Assembly (NCBI GenBank): GCA_937907455.1
Contig: CALESQ010000086.1
Coordinates: forward strand, 1-44,428
Direction: 5' to 3'
From: an uncultured Caldilineales bacterium
GTDB lineage: Bacteria > Chloroflexota > Anaerolineae > JAAEKA01
Length of the DNA: 44,428 bases
Shown: in pieces, positions 33,578-40,746 of the stretch
How positions within the stretch are numbered: position 1 is the first letter of the stretch
Layout of the letters: the number at the start of each line of letters is the position of its first letter
Made by a program: the position numbers and the translations under genes
The notes under the pieces: model-generated
What the model was told of the DNA's origin: nothing
Database searches by the model: none
Seen by the model: the letters and a program-made list of their open reading frames with translations, nothing else

Positions 33578-34279
33578 ATGGCGCAAGCTGAAACTGCCAT
33601 GCTTATTCTGCAAGCCAGCGGCAACGAACCGGGGCAGCGCTGGCCGCTGCGCCGCGAGCGCACTGTGATCGGGCGCGATCCAGAGTGTGACGTGGTGCTG
33701 GCCGACCGGTTGGTTTCGCGTCACCATGCCCAAATCATCTGGCAGCCACATCAGGGCCGTGAGGGCTATGTGGTAGAAGACCTGCATAGCAAAAACGGCA
33801 CCTTTGTCAACGGGCAAGAGCTGACCGCGCCGGTGTTGCTGGAAGATGGCGACGAAATGCAGATTGCGCTGCGCTTCAAGCTGGCTTTTGTAGATGCGGG
33901 TGAAACCGCACCGCTGTTGTTTGACCTACCTGCCACGGTGGAACGGCTGCGCCTTACCGAAGACACGCGTCAAGTATACATCAAAGAGAAGGTAATTGAT
34001 CCGCCCCTCTCCCCGGCACAATACCGCCTGCTGGCGCGGCTGATCGCTTCGCAAGGCAGTGTGGTGGATCGTGAAGAAGTGGTGCGTCAGGTCTGGCCAG
34101 AGGCGCTGGAAGAGGGCGTAAGCGAGCAGGCGGTAGACGCCCTGGTGCGCCGCCTGCGCGAGCGTCTGGCCGAGATCGACTCGACGCATCAGTACATCGT
34201 CACTGTGCGCGGCCATGGCTTCCGTTTTGAGAATGCCCCCGCCTGGCCCGGCAAACACCCCTCCGACGCAAGGCTGTAA
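33578..34279 (+). CDS. FHA-domain protein with OmpR-type winged-helix DNA-binding domain
   Basis: FHA domains bind phospho-threonine; the C-terminal domain is of the OmpR/PhoB type. The 233-aa protein has the FHA core at about residues 15-100 (RTVIGRDPECDVVLADRLVSRHHAQI; DLHSKNGTFVNG), and a winged helix at about 135-225 (LSPAQYRLLARLIASQGSVV; VDALVRRLRERL; YIVTVRGHGFRF). The order is the reverse of mycobacterial EmbR. The start is the ATG with GAGG 8 nt before it. The kinase is divergent from it, so it is a likely substrate or partner. Targets are unknown. Confidence 0.92.
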   Translation: MAQAETAMLILQASGNEPGQRWPLRRERTVIGRDPECDVVLADRLVSRHHAQIIWQPHQGREGYVVEDLHSKNGTFVNGQELTAPVLLEDGDEMQIALRFKLAFVDAGETAPLLFDLPATVERLRLTEDTRQVYIKEKVIDPPLSPAQYRLLARLIASQGSVVDREEVVRQVWPEALEEGVSEQAVDALVRRLRERLAEIDSTHQYIVTVRGHGFRFENAPAWPGKHPSDARL

Positions 34280-34308
34280 TCGCTTTGCCTGCCCGCAAGG
34301 AAACCGCT

Positions 34309-35508
34309 ATGCCGGCACAATCTGACGACTCTGGGCCGCCGCTCAGCCTGTACCTGCACATCCCCTTTTGTCAACGCAAGTGTCCCTACTGCGACTTCAA
34401 CACCTACGCGGGACTGGAACGCCTGTTTGAGCCGTTTACGCGCGCCCTGGTGCAGGAGATTGAAGCTGCGGGCCGGGCCTGGGAACATCCGCCGGTGCAT
34501 ACGGTGTTCATCGGCGGGGGCACTCCCACCGCGCTGCCCATTCCCCTGCTGGCCGATGCGCTGGCTGCCTGCCGCAGCGCCTTCAACGTGCTGCCCGATG
34601 CCGAAATCAGCAGCGAGGCCAATCCGGGCACAGTGGACGTGAAGCGCTTTGCTGCATTGCGCGCCCTGGGGGTGAATCGCCTTAGCATGGGGGTGCAGAG
34701 CTTCGACCCGGCAGAACTGACCTTTCTGGGCCGCATCCATTCAGCAGAAGAGGCGATAGCAGCGGTGGTGGCGGCACGTAGCGCCGGCTTTGCCAATCTC
34801 AACCTTGATTTCATCTACGGCTTGCCCGGACAGCAGGCCGACACCTGGCGCGCCACGCTGCAACAGGCGTTGGCGCTGGCGCCGGAACATCTGTCACTGT
34901 ACAGCCTCAGCGTAGAGGAAGGCACGCCTTTTGGTGATTGGGCCGCGTCAGGACGACTGAGCTACCCCGATCCTGACCTGGCTGCCGACCTGTATGAGCT
35001 GGCCGATGAGTTGCTGGCTGCTGCTGGATATGTGCAGTACGAAATCAGCAATTGGGCACGCTCCGCTCAGCCGCCAGGCCCTGCAGAAAACCCCACCAAT
35101 GCCTGCCGGCACAACCTCACCTATTGGCGCAATGCCCCCTACCTCGGTTTCGGCCCCGGGGCACATTCTTTTGCCGCCGGACAGCGTTGGGCTGCGGTGC
35201 GCAGTGTGCCGGAGTATATCCGCCGCGTGCAGGCAGGTGAGCCTGTCACTGATTTCAACGAAACGATTGATGCAACGCTGGCAATGGGAGAAACCATGAT
35301 ACTGGGTCTTCGTTTGCTACGCGAAGGCATCCCCCTGGAACGATTTGCTACCAAGCACGGCCTTACCCTGTGGCAGGCTTTTGAGGCGGAAGTGGATGAA
35401 TTGGCGCGGCTCGGCCTGCTGGAACGCCTGCCGGATCGGGTACGGCTCACGCGGCGAGCGCGGCTTGTGGGTAACCAGGTATTTGCCCGCTTTTTACCTG
35501 ATGCCTGA
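34309..35508 (+). CDS. hemW: Radical SAM heme chaperone HemW (coproporphyrinogen III oxidase-like)
   Basis: HemW is a radical SAM protein related to HemN that binds heme and may hand it to acceptor proteins. The 399-aa protein has the [4Fe-4S] site C21-x3-C25-x2-C28 (IPFCQRKCPYCDF), the GGGTPT motif at about residue 66, and the HemN-like C-terminal region (ACRHNLTYWRNAPYLGFGPGAHS). The start is the ATG with AAGGA 8 nt before it; an upstream TTG is possible but less likely. It follows the FHA regulator by 29 nt, so it may be in the same message. A terminator-like hairpin follows in the gap to the convergent prenyl-synthase gene. Confidence 0.92.
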   Translation: MPAQSDDSGPPLSLYLHIPFCQRKCPYCDFNTYAGLERLFEPFTRALVQEIEAAGRAWEHPPVHTVFIGGGTPTALPIPLLADALAACRSAFNVLPDAEISSEANPGTVDVKRFAALRALGVNRLSMGVQSFDPAELTFLGRIHSAEEAIAAVVAARSAGFANLNLDFIYGLPGQQADTWRATLQQALALAPEHLSLYSLSVEEGTPFGDWAASGRLSYPDPDLAADLYELADELLAAAGYVQYEISNWARSAQPPGPAENPTNACRHNLTYWRNAPYLGFGPGAHSFAAGQRWAAVRSVPEYIRRVQAGEPVTDFNETIDATLAMGETMILGLRLLREGIPLERFATKHGLTLWQAFEAEVDELARLGLLERLPDRVRLTRRARLVGNQVFARFLPDA

Positions 35509-35538
35509 CCTCTAGCACATCATTACGAGGGAGAAATT

Positions 35539-35569
35539 AGCCGGTGAATGCGGCTGGCGTTCACCGGCT
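35539..35569. terminator. Terminator-like hairpin between convergent hemW and the prenyl-synthase gene
   Basis: AGCCGGTGAA and TTCACCGGCT pair perfectly over 10 bp around an 11-nt loop. On the minus strand it is followed by AATTTC, so it suits the prenyl-synthase transcript best; it could serve both. Confidence 0.6.
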
Positions 35570-35581
35570 GCCGGCTGCGGT

Positions 35582-36610
35582 TTAGCGGTCACGACGCAGC
35601 AGGGTTTCAGCCAGCTCCAGCAAGGCGAGGCCAGCGGGATTATCCGCCACGACCACGCCGCTGCGTTGCAACGCGGCCAGGGCAGCGCTGTGGGCAGCTT
35701 CAGTCTGGGCGCGGGCATACGCCTGCGAACCCGCCTCCTCCAGCAGTGCCAGGACTGCGGGCACATCGGCAGATGTTATCGGCTGGGCATAGCGGGCGCG
35801 CATGGCGGTTGCCACTGCGGGGTGATGCAGGGCATGGGCCACAGGCAGCGATTTTTTGCGCGTAAGGATGTCGCTGGCAGCCGACTTGCCGGTAACTTCC
35901 TCGTCGCCCCAAATGCCGAGAATATCGTCTTGAATCTGGAAGGCCACACCCAGATTATAGCCAAACTCGGTTAAATGGCTACGCGCAGTTGCATCCGTCC
36001 CGCTCAACAATGCGCCCATCTCTACGCTGGCGCTAAGCAAAGCCGCTGTTTTGCCGCCGATCATTGCCAAATACTCGTCCACGCTGACATCCAGGCGTTG
36101 TTCAAAAGACATATCAAGATACTGACCCTCGGTCAGGCGCAGGCAGGCGCGATCAAACACGGCATAGGCGGCCAGTTGCACGCTGGCGGGCAAGGTGTCC
36201 GGTAAACGCTGCAAGGCCAGCCTTGCCAGGGTAAACAAGGCATCACCGGCATTGATGGCCTGAGGTACACCCCACAGCGCCCACACCGTGGCGCGGTGAT
36301 GGCGCAGCGGACTGTCGTCCTCCACATCGTCGTGAATCAGCGAAAAGTTGTGTACCAATTCCAGTGCGGCCGCAGCAGGCAGTGCTGCGGCCGGATCGCC
36401 GTGCAAGGCTTCGCAGGCGAGCAGGCACACCAGCGGGCGGATGCGTTTGCCAGTACTGATATTCACCGGGGCAAAGGCTTGGTCCAGCCAGCCCATATGG
36501 TAGCGCAACATGCCATAGTGCCCGGCATAGAGCATGGTCTCGTCGCCAATTGCCCGGCGCATCTCAGCGTTGATCAAAGGAAGATAGCGGGAGAAGAAGG
36601 AAGAAAGCAT
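35582..36610 (-). CDS. Polyprenyl diphosphate synthase (GGPP/heptaprenyl type)
   Basis: These enzymes add isopentenyl diphosphate to an allylic diphosphate to make geranylgeranyl or longer chains for quinones, carotenoids or lipids. The 342-aa protein has the first Asp-rich motif LIHDDVEDDSPLRHHRATVW (DDxxD at 94-98) and the second in FQIQDDILGIWGD. GKRIRP and the KKSLP turn are also present. Chain length cannot be judged by eye. The ATG has no clear Shine-Dalgarno and lies downstream of a long repeat tract. The type 2 IPP isomerase lies upstream on the same strand, so both serve isoprenoid synthesis. Confidence 0.93.
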   Translation of the reverse strand: MLSSFFSRYLPLINAEMRRAIGDETMLYAGHYGMLRYHMGWLDQAFAPVNISTGKRIRPLVCLLACEALHGDPAAALPAAAALELVHNFSLIHDDVEDDSPLRHHRATVWALWGVPQAINAGDALFTLARLALQRLPDTLPASVQLAAYAVFDRACLRLTEGQYLDMSFEQRLDVSVDEYLAMIGGKTAALLSASVEMGALLSGTDATARSHLTEFGYNLGVAFQIQDDILGIWGDEEVTGKSAASDILTRKKSLPVAHALHHPAVATAMRARYAQPITSADVPAVLALLEEAGSQAYARAQTEAAHSAALAALQRSGVVVADNPAGLALLELAETLLRRDR

Positions 36611-36644
36611 GGGTTAGTAGGTGGGTGTGTCGGAGGTGGGTAGG

Positions 36645-36724
36645 CAGGTACACAGGTATACAAGTAGACAGGTACACAGGTATACAAGTAGACACGTAGA
36701 CAGGTACACAGGGTACACAAGTAC
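36645..36724. repeat. 8-nt tandem repeat tract upstream of the prenyl-synthase gene
   Basis: Units CAGGTACA, CAGGTATA and CAAGTAGA repeat about nine times, in opposite orientation to the same 8-nt family at 12431-12485. No gene lies here; the rest of the 36611-36876 gap is a second tract and unremarkable sequence. Confidence 0.85.
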
Positions 36725-36772
36725 GTCGGACGCGGGTGTGGCGAAGGCAAGTGCAGCTTCGGTGGACAGATT

Positions 36773-36884
36773 GGTATACTGTTTACTTCTTACTGTTTAC
36801 TTCTTACTGTTTACTTCTTACTTCTTACTTCTTACTGTTTACTGTTTGCTGTTTACTGGTCACTGGTTACTCGTTACTATTCAC
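36773..36884. repeat. 7-nt tandem repeat tract over the end of the IPP isomerase gene
   Basis: TTACTTC, TTACTGT and similar 7-nt units repeat about 13 times. The isomerase stop codon is inside the tract. In the sense direction most units contain TAA. Confidence 0.85.
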
Positions 36885-37902
36885 TCTTCATCAGCACGCC
36901 GGGCGCGCGCAGGGCAGCGAGATTGCCCGCGCCGGCACAGAACATGGCGATGCGCAGCTCGTCCAGCAGCAGATCCACGGCCTCGATCACGGCGTCGGCA
37001 GAAAGGACAGCAGCGCGCAGGAAGGGAGCAGCCAACCCGGCGGCATCGGCCCCCAGCGCTACGCACTTAGCCACATCAATGCCACTGCGAATGCCACCGC
37101 TGGCAACAAGCGCCAGCTCCGGCGCAGTCTCGGCCACAGCAAGCAAACTCTCAGCGGTGGGAATGCCCCAATCGGCAAAGGCACGCGCCAGATGGCGCAA
37201 GCGTGCATCCGGAGCGCGGTGATATTCCACCTCGCTCCAGCTAGTGCCGCCAGCGCCAGCTACATCAATGGCGGCCACGCCAACAGCCGCCAGTTGCCGC
37301 GCCAGCGTACCGCTGATGCCCCAACCTACCTCCTTCACCACCACCGGCACATCAACAACCCGGCAGACCTGCTCAATCCTGCCCAGCAAGCCGCTCCAAT
37401 TCCAGTCGCCGTCGGCTTGCAGCACTTCCTGCAGGGGGTTGAGATGCAGAATCAGCGCATCGGCTCCAATCATAGCCACCGCGGCCCGGCAGGCTTGGGC
37501 ATCATAGCCTTTGTTGAGCTGGACAGCACCGAGATTCGCCAGCAGCAAAATATCGGGGGCATAGCGCCGCACCTGAAACGAGCGGGCTGTAGACTCCAAC
37601 TCCAGCCCGGTGCGCTGAGAACCAACGCCCATGGCAATGCCACGCGCCTGAGCAGCCCGCGCCAGATTGCAGTTGATCAACTCAGCCTGTTCAGTGCCAC
37701 CAGTCATCGAGGAGATGAGCAAGGGAGCCTGCAAGACCTTGCCCAACAGCGGGCTGCGCAGGTCCACTGCGGCTAAATCCAGCTCCGGCAGGGCCTGATG
37801 CACAAAGCGATAGTGCTCCAGGCCGGTGGTAAGACGAGGAAACTGCACCTGCTCTTCCAGATTAATGCGAATGTGATCGGCTTTACGTGCTTTATGATCC
37901 AA
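36877..37902 (-). CDS. fni: Isopentenyl-diphosphate delta-isomerase, type 2 (FMN)
   Basis: The type 2 isomerase converts IPP to DMAPP with reduced FMN. The 341-aa protein has the family landmarks: KADHIRINLEEQVQFP at the start, LISSMTGGTEQAELIN, GVGSQRTGLE, ALILHLNPLQEVLQADG (about residues 150-166), VVVKEVGWGI, IDVAGAGGTSWSEVE, and the Gly-rich ALVASGGIRSGIDVAK for FMN phosphate. It shares a bidirectional promoter region with acpP. The last residues (LMKSE) are just inside the 7-nt repeat tract. It feeds allylic substrate to the prenyl synthase next to it. Confidence 0.95.
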   Translation of the reverse strand: MDHKARKADHIRINLEEQVQFPRLTTGLEHYRFVHQALPELDLAAVDLRSPLLGKVLQAPLLISSMTGGTEQAELINCNLARAAQARGIAMGVGSQRTGLELESTARSFQVRRYAPDILLLANLGAVQLNKGYDAQACRAAVAMIGADALILHLNPLQEVLQADGDWNWSGLLGRIEQVCRVVDVPVVVKEVGWGISGTLARQLAAVGVAAIDVAGAGGTSWSEVEYHRAPDARLRHLARAFADWGIPTAESLLAVAETAPELALVASGGIRSGIDVAKCVALGADAAGLAAPFLRAAVLSADAVIEAVDLLLDELRIAMFCAGAGNLAALRAPGVLMKSE

Positions 37903-37964
37903 AAGAAAGCTCCCGTAACTTCATTGGGCTTCAGGTGTTGTGTGTATGAAAGGCATCGTGCGCC

Positions 37965-37993
37965 ATCTTACCCGCACCGTGCCTGCTTGTCAA
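37965..37993 (-). promoter_or_regulatory. Promoter of the IPP isomerase gene
   Basis: On the minus strand TTGACA (37988-37993), 17-nt spacer and TAAGAT (37965-37970). Its -35 faces that of acpP with 9 bp between. Confidence 0.65.
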
Positions 37994-38002
37994 AAGCGAG
38001 AA

Positions 38003-38031
38003 TTGACAGCAGCCCTGAGGGCTGCTAGAAT
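38003..38031 (+). promoter_or_regulatory. acpP promoter with a palindrome filling the spacer
   Basis: TTGACA (38003-38008), 17-nt spacer, TAGAAT (38026-38031). Positions 38008-38026 form an 8-bp perfect inverted repeat AGCAGCCC-TGA-GGGCTGCT, lying between the hexamers, as expected for a repressor or activator operator. Confidence 0.7.
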
Positions 38032-38079
38032 GAACTCAGTTACGTTTTACTCTCATTTCGGAAGGAAGGCAAGGCTACA

Positions 38080-38319
38080 ATGGACTCTGTTTTTGAAAAA
38101 GTACGCGCTATCATCGTGGATCAACTGGGCGTAGAAGAAGACGACGTCACGATGGATGCGAGTTTTCGCAACGACCTGGATGCCGACTCGCTGGACCTGG
38201 TTGAGTTGATTATGGCCTTCGAGGAAGAATTCGGCGGCGAAATCTCTGACGAAGAAGCACAGACGATCACCACCGTCGGTGAGGCGGTTAACTTCCTGGC
38301 CGCGCACGGCGCTTCCTGA
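38080..38319 (+). CDS. acpP: Acyl carrier protein
   Basis: ACP carries growing acyl chains on a phosphopantetheine arm in fatty-acid synthesis. The 79-aa acidic protein has the attachment site S37 in LDADSLDLVELIMAFEEEF, and the usual four-helix layout. A purine-rich Shine-Dalgarno (AAGG) lies upstream of the ATG. The predicted transcript starts about 40 nt upstream. A strong hairpin follows the gene, so it is probably its own transcription unit. No other fab genes are in the window. Confidence 0.97.
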   Translation: MDSVFEKVRAIIVDQLGVEEDDVTMDASFRNDLDADSLDLVELIMAFEEEFGGEISDEEAQTITTVGEAVNFLAAHGAS

Positions 38320-38372
38320 CGCTCACAATCCTGCCGGTACGTCCGGCCATCCCTTTTCTATTCGACAGCAGG

Positions 38373-38397
38373 AGCGGGCGTCGCGATGACGCCCGCT
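38373..38397 (+). terminator. Terminator-like hairpin after acpP
   Basis: AGCGGGCGTC-GCGAT-GACGCCCGCT is a perfect 10-bp stem, extended by CAGC/GCTG with small bulges, followed by a weak T-rich end (TGCTGTGTTT). Confidence 0.65.
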
Positions 38398-38422
38398 TGC
38401 TGTGTTTGGCAGACAAAACGCT

Positions 38423-39022
38423 ATGGAAGCAATCAGTGCGATTGTGCTGGCAGGCGGCGCCAGCCGACGCATGGGCCAAAACAAGGCGCTGTTAGCCATC
38501 AGCGAGCAGGAAACTCTGATACAGCGCGTCGTTGCCAACCTGCAAACGCTCAGCGACGACATCGTGCTGGTGAGCAACTCGCCGGAGCTATACGCTGATC
38601 TGCCGGTGCGCCACGCGACTGACCAATTTGCGGGCGCCGGGCCGCTGGCGGGCTTACACGCTGGATTGCTGACGGTGCAACGGCGCTGGGCGCTGCTGGT
38701 GGGCTGCGACATGCCGCTGGTAGACGCCCGCCTGGTGCGCTACATGGCGCTGCTCACGGCGGGTATGGATGTAGTGGCGCCGCGCCAAAGTGATGCCGTG
38801 GAGCCGCTGCACGCGCTCTATGCCACCAACTGCCTGCCGGCAATCGAGGCCAGCCTGCAAGCAGGAGAGCGCCGGATGATCAGCTTTTTACCACGGGTGC
38901 GTGTGCGCTATGTCGAGCCGCATGAGCTGGACATCTTTGACCCCGCACGGCGCAGTTTCGCTAACGCCAACACCCCGGAAGATTGGGCGAAGCTGCAAAA
39001 ACTTGTCGCAAGCAACGAATAG
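38423..39022 (+). CDS. mobA: Molybdenum cofactor guanylyltransferase (MobA-like)
   Basis: MobA adds GMP to molybdopterin to make the guanine dinucleotide cofactor of bis-MGD enzymes. The 199-aa protein has the nucleotidyltransferase signature VLAGGASRRMGQNKALL at residues 7-23 and the metal-site region LLVGCDMPLVD at about 92-102. The start is the ATG of MEAISA; the GTG seven codons earlier is possible. No other Mo-cofactor gene is present in the window, so the link is by sequence only. A CTP- or sugar-nucleotidyltransferase of the same fold cannot be excluded. Confidence 0.88.
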   Translation: MEAISAIVLAGGASRRMGQNKALLAISEQETLIQRVVANLQTLSDDIVLVSNSPELYADLPVRHATDQFAGAGPLAGLHAGLLTVQRRWALLVGCDMPLVDARLVRYMALLTAGMDVVAPRQSDAVEPLHALYATNCLPAIEASLQAGERRMISFLPRVRVRYVEPHELDIFDPARRSFANANTPEDWAKLQKLVASNE

Positions 39023-39116
39023 TGCGAGTTGGACATGCGCAGGTACGAGATGGCACAATGCCGAAAACCCCGTACCCACTCCGCAGCAGATCAACACGCG
39101 CCACAAGCTGGCAACC

Positions 39117-39479
39117 ATGTCAACGTTTTTTAGCCATGTCTATACTCTGGTGCGGCAAATTCCGCCGGGTCAGGTGGCCAGCTACGGCCAAATCGCTGCC
39201 TTGTTAGGGCATCCGCGCGCGGCCCGCACGGTGGGCTGGGCATTGGCAGCGTTGCGCGAGCAGCACCAACCCGATGTGCCCTGGCAACGCGTAATCAACT
39301 CGCAGGGCCGCGTCAGCATCCGCAACCTGGAACACGCACCGGAAGAACAGCTTTTGCTTCTGCAAGCCGAAGGCGTAGAATTCGATAGCAACGGCAAGGT
39401 AGATTGGCAACGCTTTGGCTGGTACGGCCTGAGCGCGCTGGAACTGGCTGCCTTGCTTGATCCCCCTATTTTGGAGTAA
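39117..39479 (+). CDS. Alkyltransferase-like (ATL) DNA repair protein
   Basis: ATL proteins bind O6-alkylguanine and flip it out without removing the alkyl group, and then pass the lesion to nucleotide excision repair. The 120-aa protein has the MGMT DNA-binding fold (IPPGQVASYGQIAALLG), but the PCHR active site is PWQR (residues 55-58): Trp56 stands where the acceptor Cys would be, as in known ATLs. The start is the ATG of MSTFFSHV; the longer frame reads through the 3' end of mobA. It ends 2 nt before the nitrilase-like gene. UvrB, the probable downstream partner pathway, is elsewhere in this window. Confidence 0.93.
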   Translation: MSTFFSHVYTLVRQIPPGQVASYGQIAALLGHPRAARTVGWALAALREQHQPDVPWQRVINSQGRVSIRNLEHAPEEQLLLLQAEGVEFDSNGKVDWQRFGWYGLSALELAALLDPPILE

Positions 39480-39481
39480 CT

Positions 39482-40309
39482 ATGTCACGAGAAATTACCG
39501 TCGCCCTGGTGCAAATGATCCCCACTTTGGGCGAAACCGAGGCAAACCTGCGCAAAATGGCCGACTTTGTCGAACGTATCTGCCAGGAACAGCCGGTAGA
39601 TTTGATCGTTTTCCCCGAGCTGGCCACCACCGGTTATGAATGTGGTCCGCGCTTCACCGAGCTGGCCGAATATGTGCCCGGCCACAGCGTCAACTTCCTG
39701 TCCAAGCGAGCCAAAGACTACAACGTGCATATCGCCTTTGGCATGGTGCTGAAAGAACGCGTCGAAAGCATTCTCTACAACGCCGCAGTGCTGATCGGCC
39801 CGGAGGGTGAGCTGGTAGGCAGCTACCGCAAGGTGCATCTAAAGGGCGAAGAAAAGCTGGCTTTCCGCAACGGTTATCGCTTCCAGGTGTGGGATGTAGA
39901 GTTTCGCGAAGGTCCTGGCCGTCTTGGCCTGCTGGTGGGCTGGGATTTGGCCTTCCCCGAAGCAGTACGCAGCCTGACCCTGGACGGTGCCGAGGTGGTA
40001 GCGGTATGCGGTAACTGGGAAGTAGATGAAGACGCCCACTGGCGCGCCTACAACGTAGCCCGCGCCTGCGAAAACGGCACGTTCATCGCCGCGGCCAACC
40101 GCGCCGGCCAAGAACCCAGCTATGCCTTCGCCGGTGACTCGATGATTGTCGGCCCGAACGCCGAGCTGTACACCAACCTGGAAGAGCCGGTAGAAGGCTA
40201 TGCCATCGCCACGATTGACCTGGACGATGTACGCCGCACGCGTGAAGCCACGCAAATTTTGCAATGCCGTCAACCGATCACCTATCGCAGCGTCGTCAAG
40301 AAATACTAG
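39482..40309 (+). CDS. Nitrilase-superfamily protein lacking the catalytic cysteine
   Basis: Carbon-nitrogen hydrolases use a Glu-Lys-Cys triad. In this 275-aa protein E46 (FPELATTGYECG) and K117 (YRKVHLKG) are present, but the Cys motif reads LLVGWDLAFPEAVR: Gly153 stands where the nucleophile Cys is normally found (usual pattern ICYD). The rest of the fold and length are normal, including NRAGQEPSYAFAGDSMI. It may be a non-catalytic member, for instance a binding subunit, or a divergent enzyme. It starts 2 nt after the ATL stop and overlaps the PTP-like gene by 46 nt, so all three are probably co-transcribed. Confidence 0.85.
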   Translation: MSREITVALVQMIPTLGETEANLRKMADFVERICQEQPVDLIVFPELATTGYECGPRFTELAEYVPGHSVNFLSKRAKDYNVHIAFGMVLKERVESILYNAAVLIGPEGELVGSYRKVHLKGEEKLAFRNGYRFQVWDVEFREGPGRLGLLVGWDLAFPEAVRSLTLDGAEVVAVCGNWEVDEDAHWRAYNVARACENGTFIAAANRAGQEPSYAFAGDSMIVGPNAELYTNLEEPVEGYAIATIDLDDVRRTREATQILQCRQPITYRSVVKKY

Positions 40310-40746
40310 CCGCGCTGCTCAATGCCCGACAGGTGTCGCCGGTGCTGCTGACGGCCGGACAGCCAGGGCGCGAGGACTTTGCGGCCCTGCACGCCGCGGG
40401 TTATGAGGTGGTGATCAACCTGGCGCTGCCCACTTCGCCGGGCGCTCTGCCCGATGAGGCCGACCTGGCGGCAGCACACGACCTGCACTACATCGCCCTG
40501 CCGGTAGTGTGGGAGGCCCCTACCCCGGATGATCTGGCGCGCTTTTTTGCCGCTATGCAGGCCAGTGCCGGACGCTCGGTGCTGGTACACTGCGCGCTGA
40601 ACTATCGCGCCTCGGTGTTTGTCTATCTCTACCGTGTGTTGGAACTGGGCCACAGCCATCCAGCCGCCCGCGCGCTGCTGGATACAGTCTGGCAGCCCGA
40701 TGCTGTCTGGACAGCGTTTATTGCACAGGCTTTAACCCATGCTTGA
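40264..40746 (+). CDS. Protein tyrosine phosphatase-like protein with a C-X4-R loop
   Basis: The 160-aa protein resembles the small bacterial PTP/DUF442-type family: VLLTAGQPGREDFAALHAAG (about 27-46), then the P-loop-like motif VHCALNYRASVFVYLYR. Here C110 and R115 are separated by four residues, while classical PTPs have five (C-X5-R), so activity is uncertain. The start overlaps the nitrilase-like gene by 46 nt and the end overlaps the GH13 gene by 8 nt. The function is unknown; the tight overlaps indicate one operon. Confidence 0.8.
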   Translation: MPSTDHLSQRRQEILAALLNARQVSPVLLTAGQPGREDFAALHAAGYEVVINLALPTSPGALPDEADLAAAHDLHYIALPVVWEAPTPDDLARFFAAMQASAGRSVLVHCALNYRASVFVYLYRVLELGHSHPAARALLDTVWQPDAVWTAFIAQALTHA

